This document shows, piece by piece, positions 15,911 to 25,685 of a stretch of DNA of 64,000 nucleotides. The number at the start of each line of letters is the position of its first letter. Positions within the stretch are counted from its first letter, which is position 1. Origin of the DNA: Anaerolineae bacterium. Its GTDB lineage: Bacteria > Chloroflexota > Anaerolineae > Promineifilales > Promineifilaceae. A model generated the notes under the pieces. It saw nothing but the letters and a program-made list of their open reading frames with translations. It ran no database searches and was not told the origin of the DNA. Where the stretch lies: NCBI GenBank assembly GCA_023954475.1, contig JAMLHW010000004.1:124001-188000 (forward strand), written 5' to 3'. Made by a program: the position numbers and the translations under genes.

Positions 15911-18679
15911 TTAAGCAGGACGTTTGCGCTTCCCTGTTCCGCTGGCAATCAGCGCAACGACAGCCACAATCAACAATCCAAAGCCAACCATCGTAATAAT
16001 TCGGCCAGACGGTCGTAACTGCATTGTAAACACGATTTCGTGTGCGCCGGGTGGCAGAATAACGGCGCGGAACAAGCCGTTCGCCTTGATGATCGGCGTC
16101 GGTTCGCCGTCAATCGTCGCCTGCCAACCAGGATAGTAGGCGTCGGTGAGAACGAGAATGCCGCCGCTACTGCTTTCGGCCGAAATTACAACCCGTTCCG
16201 CCGCATAGTCGACAATGTCAACCGCACCGTCAACCGCGCCAAAGTTAAGCGGTTCGTGATCAGTGAGGACAACGGCGCGACGCGGATCAAAGCCGGGGTC
16301 GCGCATGAGATCGACGGCGTCTGTTGTCGTTTCGGCCGAAACAGCCTCACTCACTATAAACGCCCGGGGCAACACATCCAGATTCTCATAGACTTTGACA
16401 TCGCCGGAGTGAATCAAGCGATGATTGCCCGGCGTCAGCGGCTGAAAAGCGCCGTCGCGTCCGTCAACCAGCGCCAGACCTGCAATCGTCCACGGCGTAG
16501 CCGCGTCGTCCGGCTGTGCTAGCACAATCGCCGACGGCACAACCGGCGCATCCCATCTGACGCGATAGAGATTGTCGTCGATTTGTTCAATTGTATTCTG
16601 TTGACTATGCGAACTCGTTTCAATGATAACGTCACCCGGCTCACCTTCGCTAACGATCCACAACTCAGTTGCCTCAAAGTGCGGCACATAACCCACCGTC
16701 GCCGACTCCCCCGACTGTAAAACGACTCGATGCTGTAAGTCGAAAAACACTTCGATATCGTCGTGGCGCAGCCATTGGTCGCCGACTTTGTCTGTGATCA
16801 GATAGCGCACACCAAACAGGTCGAGCCAACGCGCATCGGGCACGACGTCGATACTTTCACGCAGCCGTCCGTCCACTGTGTCGGCATCGGGCGGCAGCAG
16901 CAGATCGGCGACGGCAGCAAAATCGGCCGAAGGCAACACCCCACCGTCAAAACCGTCCACCGCTGACAAACCGTAAACGAGCGACAAATTGGGCACGATA
17001 ATCTCGCGCTGCTTCACCGTCGTCGTGTATCGCTCACGGGCTTGCTGCGACAACTGATCGGCATAAATTGTGTCTATTTCAGCTTGATCACCGGGGTCGA
17101 ACAAACCCAGCGACATCGATAAATAACGCCCCGGCGGGTGTCCAGCCGCACGGTCGGCAATGGCATCCGCCTGAAGACGGGCGACGGACGGACGCACGTC
17201 AAAATACGCTTCCGGTGTAGTCGTGTCGTACGCCGACAAGACACGCGACGCGACAAACAGGCTGATGATGACGATAGCGAACAGAATGTAAGGCGTGGCA
17301 GGTAGTCGGCCGAATGGCTGCCACAACAGCAAAAACAGCAATGCCAGCTCAACACCCCATCCTGCGAGCGACAGTGCGTTCGGCCACTCGGCAGGCGATT
17401 CCGGCGGCATAAGAACCCATTGTGACAATACGACAGACACCCATGCCATTCCAATCAAACCGACGCATACCAGTAGCCCTGCCGCAATCGGCCGACGATC
17501 ACGCCCGGTGATACGCCAACCACGTGCCATCAACCAATCCCAACCCGCCGCCGCCAACAACGCCGCCCCCAACGCATACAACGTCAACCAGCGTGCCGGA
17601 ACGCGAAACAGATCAAAGCCGGGGACGTGAATCAAACCGTAGCGATAGAGGGGATTGGCCGCACCCAGTGCCAGAAAGAGACCGACAACGGCGAGACCCA
17701 ACGGCGCGACGACAGCGCGGTTGGTGCGCCATTGCCATGCGCCGACGACGGCCAGCACAAGGGCGACCAGCGGCAAATAGGCGACGTACTCGACGTAGGG
17801 TGTCTGGCCGTAGCCGGGCAATAGCGCTCGCGCTGCTAGTAATGGGTGCAGGGAAAACGACAGCGCTTCGTTGGTCGACAAGCCGCCCTGACGCAGGGAA
17901 AGCCGAGTCAATTCCAACAGCGGCACAAGTTGTACGGCAACCAGAAGCGCTGCCAACAGGACTCCGCCAACGATGACGAGCGCAGTAAGAACGGCTGCCT
18001 TACCCCATGCCCCACGCCGCACGGCCAATTGCAGCGCACTCCAGAGCAGCAGCGCTACACCGGAAATAAACACGGCTTGCGCGTGACCGGCGGTGAGTTG
18101 CAGGGCAAACAGAATGCCGATGGCGAGCAGTTTGCGAAGGAGGGAGCGCCATTCGGCCGAAACCATCTCCCAACCCGTCGCCACGCCGAGCAACCACGGC
18201 AGCCATGCCAACGCCTGCGCCTGATTGATGTGCTCGACCTGGGCAGTGAAAAAACCACCGAGCGCAAAGAGCAGCGCCGCCAGCAGCGCCGCGGTCCGAC
18301 TCGCGTTGAGCGCGCGCCGGGTCGCCCAATACGTACCCAACCCGGCAATCAATACGTGAGTAACAATACTGACACTGACGGCGTAGGGCGTTTCCAGCAG
18401 CAGCCACAGCGGCCAGTTGAGCGGATAAAACAGCCCGACCTGGCTGTTGGCGAGGAACGGCGCACCCATGAACAGATCGGGATTCCACAATGGCAACCTG
18501 CCGGTCTGTAGCGCAGCTGCGGCAGCGTGCCAGTACGGATAGAAATAGAGATAGATATCGCCGCGCGCCAGAATGAGGTTGCTGAAGATGTTTTTGGCAT
18601 AGATCAACGCGACACAGGCGATGAGCAACGCCGGAATCCAGAGGTTGCGCAATCTGATTTGAGGAACGCGGGTCATCAT
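15911..18679 (-). CDS. YfhO-family multi-pass membrane protein
   Basis: A 922-residue membrane protein of the YfhO family, thought to act in glycosylation of surface polymers. The first 500 residues hold about a dozen hydrophobic helices in a GT-C-like layout (PYWHAAAAALQTGRLPLWNPD after the first helix is typical). A periplasmic domain of about 350 residues follows, then a final helix near the C-terminus (IITMVGFGLLIVAVVALIA). The substrate is unknown. Its ATG overlaps the stop of the PMT-type gene by ATGA, so it is the third gene of a reverse operon with the GT2 and GT39 genes. Confidence 0.85.
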   Translation of the reverse strand: MMTRVPQIRLRNLWIPALLIACVALIYAKNIFSNLILARGDIYLYFYPYWHAAAAALQTGRLPLWNPDLFMGAPFLANSQVGLFYPLNWPLWLLLETPYAVSVSIVTHVLIAGLGTYWATRRALNASRTAALLAALLFALGGFFTAQVEHINQAQALAWLPWLLGVATGWEMVSAEWRSLLRKLLAIGILFALQLTAGHAQAVFISGVALLLWSALQLAVRRGAWGKAAVLTALVIVGGVLLAALLVAVQLVPLLELTRLSLRQGGLSTNEALSFSLHPLLAARALLPGYGQTPYVEYVAYLPLVALVLAVVGAWQWRTNRAVVAPLGLAVVGLFLALGAANPLYRYGLIHVPGFDLFRVPARWLTLYALGAALLAAAGWDWLMARGWRITGRDRRPIAAGLLVCVGLIGMAWVSVVLSQWVLMPPESPAEWPNALSLAGWGVELALLFLLLWQPFGRLPATPYILFAIVIISLFVASRVLSAYDTTTPEAYFDVRPSVARLQADAIADRAAGHPPGRYLSMSLGLFDPGDQAEIDTIYADQLSQQARERYTTTVKQREIIVPNLSLVYGLSAVDGFDGGVLPSADFAAVADLLLPPDADTVDGRLRESIDVVPDARWLDLFGVRYLITDKVGDQWLRHDDIEVFFDLQHRVVLQSGESATVGYVPHFEATELWIVSEGEPGDVIIETSSHSQQNTIEQIDDNLYRVRWDAPVVPSAIVLAQPDDAATPWTIAGLALVDGRDGAFQPLTPGNHRLIHSGDVKVYENLDVLPRAFIVSEAVSAETTTDAVDLMRDPGFDPRRAVVLTDHEPLNFGAVDGAVDIVDYAAERVVISAESSSGGILVLTDAYYPGWQATIDGEPTPIIKANGLFRAVILPPGAHEIVFTMQLRPSGRIITMVGFGLLIVAVVALIASGTGKRKRPA

Positions 18680-20058
18680 TGCTCGATTTTGTAGAGAGTC
18701 ATGCCGGTTGCCGTCAGTACCGATTGTAAATCGTATCCGGCGTCGTGCAATGTGCGTTGGAACGGGATGGCTTCGGCCGAATCGGGCAGCACAATATAGC
18801 GCTGATCATCATAAAACGCGTCGAGATCGGTAACCAGTTGGCCGGCGTGGGGCACCCAATTGACATAGACGCCTGTGTCGAAAAAATAATAGCGCCACTG
18901 CCAACTGGCCCAATGGTCGTAGAGCACCGTTCCGTACGGCGCGTCGGCGAGATAGGTGGCTATCTGGCCAGCCCCGTTATCGGCCGAATGGCGTTCGGAA
19001 GCATCTGCACGGATGACCGGCCAAACGGCAATTAACGCCATCACCAGGACGGCGCTGCCTGCTGCAACGGCAATCGTTCGGCCGAATCGCATTTGTACCC
19101 ATCCAACTGCCCAAACCAAGGCACGACTAACCAGTACGGCAGCTATCGGAACCAGAGGTAATAGATAGCGCTGCCACGTCGGAATGGCGACCAACCAGTG
19201 CAGCGCCAGATAGCCAACGACAAAGGCTGCCAACAGCCAATCAATCGCTGCTCCCGGCCTGGGTCGCTGCCACTGCGAACCCAAAAATAGGAGCAGAATT
19301 GCGCCTAGGCATACAAACAGCCACTCACTGTGTACAGCGACAGCAATCCAGTCGTTCAGGCGCGGCAGGAGTTCCCAGGAAAATATCGGCCGAATGCCCC
19401 CATAACTCTGCCATTGTCGGCCAAATAACACGCCGCCGCTCCACAACATAACGAGGGCGACGACGGGCAGCAAACCGATCAGCCAGCGCCGCCATGCTGC
19501 CCATTGCCAGCCCTGCAACACGCCCAAACCGGCAATGAGCGGCAAAAACAGCCACGCCTGGTATTTTGTCGCTGTCGCCAACCCGAAAAACAGACCGGCA
19601 AAAAACGCACGGCGTCCACCTACGGCCAACAGCGCGGCGACGAGCAAAGCCGTCAACAAGGGATCGGTAAACGCCGTAGCGCTAAATTGAATGGCGAGCG
19701 GGGAAATGGCGACAAGACCGGCAGCGACCAGTGCAACGCTGGTGTCGCGATAGAGCCGTTGCGCCCACTGTGCCGTCAACGGAATGAGCAACAGCGATGC
19801 GATCAAGTCGGGCAGCCGCGCCGCCCAGGTCACGTTGCCCAACAGCGGGTAGAAAATGGCTTGTGTATAGAAAAGAAGGGGCGGTTTGTCGACACCTTGC
19901 GTTTGCAAAAGCGGATCGCGCCAGACGGCAATCAACCGTGCCCACGACGCAAAAAGCGCCTCATCGGCCGAAAATGTGTTGGCAAAGACTCCCGGCAACC
20001 GCAGCGCAAACGCGACGATCAAAAGGATAATCAGTCCGATCTGTGCTAAACGCGACAC
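18676..20058 (-). CDS. Glycosyltransferase family 39 (PMT/ArnT-like) membrane protein
   Basis: A 460-residue polytopic membrane protein of the dolichyl/undecaprenyl-phosphate-mannose protein mannosyltransferase type (GT-C fold). The N-terminus has the family pattern: first helix, then LPGVFANTFSADEALFASWA with the conserved acidic residues of the first external loop, and LPDLIASLLLIPLTAQWAQRLY. About ten helices follow. It would transfer a sugar from a lipid-phosphate donor to a lipid or protein outside the membrane. The GT2 gene upstream can make such a donor. It ends overlapping the YfhO start. Confidence 0.82.
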   Translation of the reverse strand: MSRLAQIGLIILLIVAFALRLPGVFANTFSADEALFASWARLIAVWRDPLLQTQGVDKPPLLFYTQAIFYPLLGNVTWAARLPDLIASLLLIPLTAQWAQRLYRDTSVALVAAGLVAISPLAIQFSATAFTDPLLTALLVAALLAVGGRRAFFAGLFFGLATATKYQAWLFLPLIAGLGVLQGWQWAAWRRWLIGLLPVVALVMLWSGGVLFGRQWQSYGGIRPIFSWELLPRLNDWIAVAVHSEWLFVCLGAILLLFLGSQWQRPRPGAAIDWLLAAFVVGYLALHWLVAIPTWQRYLLPLVPIAAVLVSRALVWAVGWVQMRFGRTIAVAAGSAVLVMALIAVWPVIRADASERHSADNGAGQIATYLADAPYGTVLYDHWASWQWRYYFFDTGVYVNWVPHAGQLVTDLDAFYDDQRYIVLPDSAEAIPFQRTLHDAGYDLQSVLTATGMTLYKIEQ

Positions 20059-20068
20059 ATCACGAGTC

Positions 20069-20100
20069 AGCTAACGGCTGAAAGCTGATAGCTGTTAGCT
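20069..20100. repeat. Imperfect palindrome of AGCTGATAG-type filler
   Basis: A 32-base imperfect palindrome (arms AGCTAAC and GTTAGCT, inner AGCTGATAGCTG) fills the gap between the GT2 stop and the GT39 start. It belongs to the same class of intergenic filler seen elsewhere in the window. Confidence 0.55.
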
Positions 20101-20102
20101 TT

Positions 20103-20792
20103 TCAATCGACAAAACGATATTTGATCAACGTCCACAGCGCCATCGGTCCGTCCTTCATCGGCCGAATCTTTTTGCCTTCCTCAAACTCGCGTCCGTAAT
20201 ACGAAATAGGCACTTCGTAAATGCGGTAGCCACGCTTGAGTACCTTCGACGTAATCTCCGGCTCAAACTCAAATCCTCGCGAACGCAGTGAAATACCGCG
20301 CACAACGTCGGCGCGAAACGCTTTGTAGCACGTTTCCATGTCGGTCAAAATCGAATTGTAGAGCAAATTGGTGACCAGCGTCAGGAATTTATTGCCGATC
20401 ATGTGCCAGAAAAACATGGCGCGGGTCGGACCACCGCGCAGACGCGAACCGTAGACAACATCGGCGCGACCTTCCTCAATCGGCCGAATCAAATTGGCAT
20501 AATCACGTGGATCATATTCTAAATCCGCATCCTGAATCAACAGAATATCGCCCTTCGCTGCCGAGAACCCGGTGCGCACAGCGGCACCTTTACCCTGATT
20601 GCGATCGTGTAAAATGACACGAATCGATTCGTCCAATGCTTCAATCGATGGATAAAGTGATCGCGTGCCGTCCGTCGAGCCATCGTCGACAATGATCAAT
20701 TCATCGGCCATTTCAACAGCAAGCACTTGACGCACTGCTTCTTCAAGCAGCGTTACTTCATTGTATACGGGCATGATCACAGATAATTTCAC
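20103..20792 (-). CDS. Glycosyltransferase family 2 (polyprenyl-phosphate mannose/glucose synthase-like)
   Basis: A 229-residue GT-A fold enzyme without membrane segments. The nucleotide-sugar site is clear: VIMPVYNE at the start, IVDDGSTDGT, GKGAAVRTGF, and the metal-binding QDADLEYD (DxD). The sequence after GSRL resembles dolichyl-phosphate mannose synthase and DPG synthase types. It probably charges undecaprenyl-phosphate with a hexose for the GT39 enzyme encoded downstream. It begins with GTG at 20792, with GAGGAG a few bases upstream. First gene of the reverse glycosylation operon. Confidence 0.9.
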   Translation of the reverse strand: MKLSVIMPVYNEVTLLEEAVRQVLAVEMADELIIVDDGSTDGTRSLYPSIEALDESIRVILHDRNQGKGAAVRTGFSAAKGDILLIQDADLEYDPRDYANLIRPIEEGRADVVYGSRLRGGPTRAMFFWHMIGNKFLTLVTNLLYNSILTDMETCYKAFRADVVRGISLRSRGFEFEPEITSKVLKRGYRIYEVPISYYGREFEEGKKIRPMKDGPMALWTLIKYRFVD

Positions 20793-20935
20793 AATAATGT
20801 CTCCTCATACCGACAGGTATATCACACCCGTTGATAGGCGACGGGCAACTTTGCAAGCGCGCAATTATAACATTGCCCTCTACCCGCTCCAATCGCAGTG
20901 CGCTACATATCGCAGCGACGCGACTACGCTTGGGC

Positions 20936-20941
20936 TATAAT
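20936..20941 (+). promoter_or_regulatory. TATAAT -10 placed for a leaderless HAD transcript
   Basis: A perfect -10 hexamer ends 6 bases before the ATG of the HAD gene, so transcription would begin at or next to the start codon. No Shine-Dalgarno sequence and no good -35 are present. Confidence 0.5.
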
Positions 20942-20947
20942 TACCCC

Positions 20948-21775
20948 ATGCAACATATCAGAAACCTCGTTTTGGACATGGATGGCGTCTTGTGGCACGG
21001 CGAAACGCCAATGCCGGGCTTGCCGGCTTTTTTTGATGGATTGCGACGGCTCGCCATTGGCTATGTGATGGCAACCAACAATGCGACCAAAATAACGACG
21101 CAATATGTGGAGCGATTCGCCCGTTTCGGTGTGACAATGGAGCCGTGGCGCATTTTGTGTTCGGCCGAAGTGACCGCTCTCTATTTGCAACGCAGCTATC
21201 CCGCCGGAACCCGCGTTTTCGTGATTGGCGACAGCGGATTGCAGTCGGCGATGACAGCGCACGGGTTCGTCGTCGTCAATCAACCAGATTACAGTATGCG
21301 CCTGCCACAACTCAAGCCGGATGTGGCCTTGGTCGTGGCTGGTATGAGCCACACGGTGCGCTACCTCGACTTTGCGGAAGCGGTGAGCTACATCAATCGC
21401 GGTGCAACGTTCATCGGCACGAACGGCGACATCACGTTTCCTACAGAAATCGGGCCGCTACCGGGTGCCGGCTCGCTGCTGGCTTTGCTGACAACGGCGA
21501 CCGGCGTTACGCCAACGACGATTGGCAAACCCGGGCCGATTATGTTCGAAGAGGCGGTAAAAAGATTGGGTGGTTCGGTCGAAAACACGGCAATGGTCGG
21601 CGACCGGCTCGAAACGGACATTCTCGGTGCCAACAACGCTGAATTAACCTCGATCCTCGTCCTCTCCGGCATCGCCCAACGCGACGATATTGCGACATCC
21701 GGTATCACTCCCGATTACATCGTCGACGATATCGACGAACTCCTGAACCAATTAAAGGTGGCGCACGCAACGTGA
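20948..21775 (+). CDS. HAD superfamily IIA phosphatase (NagD/4-nitrophenylphosphatase-like)
   Basis: A 275-residue HAD-IIA hydrolase. Motif I is LDMDGVLWHGETPM (nucleophile and acid Asp), motif II is ATNNAT, the C2 cap lies between, and the end has IGKPGPIMFEEAVKRL (Lys) and MVGDRLETDILGA (motif IV). It dephosphorylates small metabolites in the cytoplasm; the substrate is unknown. The start is ATG 20948, since the frame further upstream lacks family sequence and includes the promoter-like TATAAT. Its stop overlaps the GTG of rlmN (GTGA), so the two are coupled. Confidence 0.9.
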   Translation: MQHIRNLVLDMDGVLWHGETPMPGLPAFFDGLRRLAIGYVMATNNATKITTQYVERFARFGVTMEPWRILCSAEVTALYLQRSYPAGTRVFVIGDSGLQSAMTAHGFVVVNQPDYSMRLPQLKPDVALVVAGMSHTVRYLDFAEAVSYINRGATFIGTNGDITFPTEIGPLPGAGSLLALLTTATGVTPTTIGKPGPIMFEEAVKRLGGSVENTAMVGDRLETDILGANNAELTSILVLSGIAQRDDIATSGITPDYIVDDIDELLNQLKVAHAT

Positions 21776-22842
21776 AACCCATCAATCTCTACGACTTAGA
21801 CCTAGATGAACTGACCGCGTTTGTCGTTTCCCTGGGCGAACCGGCCTATCGCGCGCGCCAATTGTGGCAATGGCTCTACCAACACGCCGTCGCTGACTTC
21901 GACGCGATGACCAATCTCTCCAAGTCCCTGCGACAGAAACTCGCGACACGCGCCACCTTGCATACCTTCGAGCAAGCGATGGTGCAATTTTCCAGCGACA
22001 ACCAGACAAAAAAGGTGCTTTTCAGGCTGGCAGACGGCCAATTCATCGAAACAGTGCTTATGCGCTACGAAAAACGGCGCACGATTTGCATCAGCACCCA
22101 GGCCGGCTGTGCCATGGGCTGCGTTTTTTGTGCGACCGGTCAAATGGGATTTATGCGTAATCTCAGTGTGGCGGAAATCGTCGCCCAGGTCGTCTGGTTT
22201 GCCCGTGAACTGGCCGAGACCGGCGAGCACGTCTCCAATGTGGTCATGATGGGCATGGGTGAACCGCTGCACAATTACGACAACACAGTAAAGGCATTGG
22301 ATTGCCTGACAGACGCCGACGGGCTTAATTTAGGCGCACGCAAAATCACGATTTCAACGGTCGGTTTGGTTCCGGCGATGCGCCGCTATGCGGATGAGCA
22401 GCGTCAGACGCCGTTGGCTGTCTCGCTGCACGCCGCTACCGATGCCGAACGTGACAAGCTAATTCCAGTCAATCGCCGCTGGAACATTGCTGCATTGATG
22501 GAAACGTGTGCGTATGTGATCGAGCAAACGGGACGACGGTTGACGTTTGAATGGGCACTGATCCAAAATGAAAATGATACGCTTGAACAAGCTGATGCAC
22601 TCGGCCGATTGGTGCAAGGCATGTTGTGTCACGTCAATTTGATTCCGCTCAACCCGACACAGGGCTATGGCGGCGGGCCATCATCGCGGAGCAATGTCGA
22701 GGCGTTTCAAGCGCGACTGGCGGAATACGGGGTGTCGAGCACGGTACGGGTGCGGCGCGGCATCGACATTCAGGCGGGATGCGGACAGTTGCGCGACCGG
22801 GCGATTTTAGAGGCGCAGCAGGGTAAACAGCTTTCCAGTTAG
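21772..22842 (+). CDS. rlmN: 23S rRNA (adenine-2503-C2)/tRNA methyltransferase RlmN
   Basis: A 356-residue radical-SAM methylase. Cys113, Cys117 and Cys120 in AGCAMGCVFCATG bind the 4Fe-4S cluster. GMGEPLHNYDN, STVGLVP and SLHAATDAERDKLIPVN are the SAM-binding signatures, and the C-terminal Cys in IQAGCGQLR is the residue that is transiently methylated. It modifies A2503 of 23S rRNA and A37 of some tRNAs. It starts with GTG overlapping the stop of the HAD gene. It is followed by a terminator shared with the convergent M23 gene. Confidence 0.96.
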   Translation: MKPINLYDLDLDELTAFVVSLGEPAYRARQLWQWLYQHAVADFDAMTNLSKSLRQKLATRATLHTFEQAMVQFSSDNQTKKVLFRLADGQFIETVLMRYEKRRTICISTQAGCAMGCVFCATGQMGFMRNLSVAEIVAQVVWFARELAETGEHVSNVVMMGMGEPLHNYDNTVKALDCLTDADGLNLGARKITISTVGLVPAMRRYADEQRQTPLAVSLHAATDAERDKLIPVNRRWNIAALMETCAYVIEQTGRRLTFEWALIQNENDTLEQADALGRLVQGMLCHVNLIPLNPTQGYGGGPSSRSNVEAFQARLAEYGVSSTVRVRRGIDIQAGCGQLRDRAILEAQQGKQLSS

Positions 22843-22855
22843 CAGTGTCGGTTTG

Positions 22856-22882
22856 AAAAAGGAGATTTCGGCCGAAATCTCC
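22856..22882 (-). terminator. Intrinsic terminator built on the TCGGCCGA palindrome
   Basis: A perfect 22-base palindrome (22861-22882) whose centre is TTCGGCCGAA, flanked by GGAGA / TCTCC. Read on the minus strand it is followed by TTTTTC, giving a classic intrinsic terminator for the M23 peptidase gene. It lies between two convergent genes. Confidence 0.7.
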
Positions 22883-22904
22883 ATGACAAGCTCAACAGAC
22901 CCAA

Positions 22905-23981
22905 TCAACAACCGATATACCAACACGGATCGTCGCGGTTGCCGTTGAGTCGAATTTCAAAGTGAATGTGCGGGCCAGACGATTGACCGGTATTGCCACT
23001 GTAGCCGACCACATTACCCTGATACACAATTTGCCCCGGCACGACATTGAAACCGCTGAGATGCGCGTAAAATGTCTCAAAGCCATTGCCGTGATTGATC
23101 ACGACCAGGTTGCCGTACCCATAGGCATTCCAGCCGGCATAAACAACCGTGCCTGTGTCAGAAGCATATACTGATGCGCCTTCGGATGAGGCTATATCGA
23201 TCCCCGGATGTCCGTACCAATAGTATTGCGTAAAGCGCCGTGCCGAGACTGGATAGATAAACGTCCCTGTCCCGACAACGATCGGTTGCGCCTGGCTGCC
23301 CCACCAGGAACTGCCAGCAGCAGGCAACTGGGGTGGTGTCCAAACAAACAATTCGCGCACAGCACCGGGTACCATGATTTGGGTGTCGGGGTAGACGCGA
23401 TAGGGAAATTCGAGATTGTTGGGGCCGTAAGCAATAATGGCATCGACCGGAATACCGTATTTATTCGAAATACTTTCCAGCGTCTCACCCGGACGCACGT
23501 CGTGCAAAACGCCATCAATGGGCAAAATGGTCAATGTGACACCGACTTGCAACAGACTGGATTCGCTGCTGAGAAATTCATTCCCGCCCAGCAGTGTTTC
23601 CGGAGCAATATCGAATTGCGTAGCAATGCCGCCCGGCGTGTCGCCACGCTCAACAACATATGTTTGTAAATCGTGCTGGGGGAGCTTACCCTGATAGGTG
23701 TTAGGATTGAGGGCTGGGACGAGGCTGTCGTCGGTGTACACTGGCACATCGGCAAGGTTGATCGGAATAGCAGCGGATGGATCGTCGTTTGTCTCATCAT
23801 TGTCGCCAGACGTTGTGACCGGCAAACGGCTACGCGTTGAGGTTGTAGCGGAAGATTCGGTTTCGGCCGAATCCGAAAACGCCACGTGCATACCACGCCA
23901 CGCCACGATCATCACCACCAGAACAACGGCGATCAATAACAACGTGCCTTTATAACGCTCCAACCCACGATTCCCATTCAT
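22905..23981 (-). CDS. LysM-domain M23 family metallopeptidase
   Basis: A 358-residue cell-wall endopeptidase. A single N-terminal helix (LLLIAVVLVVMIVAW) anchors or exports it, then a Ser/Thr-rich stretch, two LysM peptidoglycan-binding domains (YVVERGDTPGGIATQF and HDVRPGETLESISNKYG) and a C-terminal LytM/M23 domain. The zinc ligands are in HPGIDIA and PHIHFE, with YAHLSGF between, so the enzyme looks active. It cleaves peptide cross-links of peptidoglycan. ATG 23993 in the same frame is an alternative start; a 14-base palindrome, GCTGTCGCGACAGC, lies just upstream of it at 23994-24007. Confidence 0.9.
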   Translation of the reverse strand: MNGNRGLERYKGTLLLIAVVLVVMIVAWRGMHVAFSDSAETESSATTSTRSRLPVTTSGDNDETNDDPSAAIPINLADVPVYTDDSLVPALNPNTYQGKLPQHDLQTYVVERGDTPGGIATQFDIAPETLLGGNEFLSSESSLLQVGVTLTILPIDGVLHDVRPGETLESISNKYGIPVDAIIAYGPNNLEFPYRVYPDTQIMVPGAVRELFVWTPPQLPAAGSSWWGSQAQPIVVGTGTFIYPVSARRFTQYYWYGHPGIDIASSEGASVYASDTGTVVYAGWNAYGYGNLVVINHGNGFETFYAHLSGFNVVPGQIVYQGNVVGYSGNTGQSSGPHIHFEIRLNGNRDDPCWYIGC

Positions 23982-24036
23982 AACGCAATCCATGCTGTCG
24001 CGACAGCGGCTGGAATGCTATCACAATCTGAAGAAA

Positions 24037-24066
24037 CAAAAAAGCGGCCCTCGTTTGAGAGCCGCT
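24037..24066 (-). terminator. Intrinsic terminator of rho
   Basis: Stem AGCGGC...CTC / GAG...GCCGCT with a GTTT loop (24043-24066) is followed on the minus strand by TTTTTTG. It lies 35 bases after the rho stop codon. Confidence 0.75.
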
Positions 24067-24100
24067 ACAATGAGAAAACGTTTATCGACACCAGTCGCTG

Positions 24101-25459
24101 CTACATCATATCCTTCGTCAATTCCTCAAGGAACTCATAGTTGGTCCGAGTGCCTCGCAACCGCGTCATAACAGCCGACGTGGCGCTACTGATGTCATAA
24201 CCAGGCGTATCCATCAAGTGGGCCAACATACGGCGCATCATGTAAACACGCGACAATTCATCGCCGGAAAGCAACAAATCTTCACGACGCGTGCTGGAGC
24301 GTTCGATGTCATAGGCCGGGAAAATGCGGCGCTCTTGCAAACGACGGCTCAGAAGTAATTCCATATTGCCTGTGCCTTTGAATTCCTCGTAGATGACATC
24401 ATCCATACGGCTGCCTGTATCCACCAAAGTCGTGGCGATAATCGTCAGGCTGCCGCCAAACTCGACATTTCGTGCTGCACCAAAAAAGCGTTTCGGCGGA
24501 TAGAGCGCTGATGGATCAATACCACCGGATAACGTACGGCCACTCGGCGCCACAGTCAAGTTGTAAGCACGCGAAAGCCGCGTAATCGAGTCCAGCAAAA
24601 TGACAACATCGTGTCCTGTCTCGACAAGGCGCTTGGCTCGCTGCAGCGCCATTTCAGCGACACGACAATGTTGTCTCACCGGCTCATCAAATGTCGAACT
24701 AATCACCTCGCCGCGCACCGATCGCTGCATGTCGGTAACTTCTTCGGGACGCTCACCGATCAATGCAACCATCAAATGCAATTCCGGGTAGTTGGTCGAA
24801 ATGCCGTTGGCGATTTCTTTTAAGACTGTCGTTTTACCTGCTTTGGGCGGTGACACGATTAATCCGCGCTGACCTCGGCCGATAGGTGCAATCAGATCGA
24901 TCAAGCGCGTCGACAAGATATTCGGATCGGTTTCCAAAATGATTTTCTCATCAGGAAAGATGGGAGTCAGATCTTCGAAACGCGGTCTGACCTTTATGTC
25001 GTCCGGATCCAGTCCGTTGACAGCCTCGACACGCAGCAAGCTGAAATACTTTTCGTTGTCTTTTGGCGCACGCACCTGCCCCATGACTTCGTCACCGGGA
25101 CGCAGGTTAAGTCGCCGAATCTGTGAGCTGGAAACGTATACATCTTGTGGCCCCGGCAGATAATTTCTGGCCCGCAAGAAGCCGATCTGCTGTTTGTCAT
25201 CATTGACGATATCGAGTATACCGCCAAGAAATAACGTTCCTTCTGCTTCAGCTTGTGCTTGCAAAACGCCGTAGACCAGGTCCATTTTGCGGCGGGTACT
25301 GTAGCCGGGAACTTCCAAATCTTTGGCAAGATCACGCAAATCGGCGATTTCCAGCGCATTCAAGCGCCCCACAGTCCACATATTGGCATTGTTGGAGCTT
25401 CTAGACGAGGAACGACCCGACCTGCTGCTGGTCTTTTTTTGTTTTGTGGTGCTATTCAT
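24101..25459 (-). CDS. rho: Transcription termination factor Rho
   Basis: A 452-residue hexameric RNA helicase that ends transcription. A Ser/Lys/Arg-rich tail at residues 1-30 is followed by the Rho N-terminal helix bundle ([18 protein letters not shown]), the cold-shock-like RNA-binding domain ([23 protein letters not shown]) and the RecA-like ATPase with P-loop [15 protein letters not shown]. The Q-loop and secondary RNA site follow, in the [20 protein letters not shown] region. An IS element lies 227 bases upstream of the start codon and may affect expression. Terminator present downstream. Confidence 0.97.
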   Translation of the reverse strand: MNSTTKQKKTSSRSGRSSSRSSNNANMWTVGRLNALEIADLRDLAKDLEVPGYSTRRKMDLVYGVLQAQAEAEGTLFLGGILDIVNDDKQQIGFLRARNYLPGPQDVYVSSSQIRRLNLRPGDEVMGQVRAPKDNEKYFSLLRVEAVNGLDPDDIKVRPRFEDLTPIFPDEKIILETDPNILSTRLIDLIAPIGRGQRGLIVSPPKAGKTTVLKEIANGISTNYPELHLMVALIGERPEEVTDMQRSVRGEVISSTFDEPVRQHCRVAEMALQRAKRLVETGHDVVILLDSITRLSRAYNLTVAPSGRTLSGGIDPSALYPPKRFFGAARNVEFGGSLTIIATTLVDTGSRMDDVIYEEFKGTGNMELLLSRRLQERRIFPAYDIERSSTRREDLLLSGDELSRVYMMRRMLAHLMDTPGYDISSATSAVMTRLRGTRTNYEFLEELTKDMM

Positions 25460-25685
25460 ACGTTTGTCCTTGAGGAATCCTGGGGATTGACTTGATGTAC
25501 GCTCCCCAATCCGTTAAGAATTGCTTGTAAATACATCTTAACTGGTGACTTCCAATATGTAGTATTGATTTTCCAGGTTCGGGATTCCAAGCAGTTTAAG
25601 TTTTTAGCAAAAACCCAGTGTGGGTTGAATTTGAATGGGTAAGCTTTCAATTGGTGATACGAAACGGCTCCAGTCTTCGGGAAAC

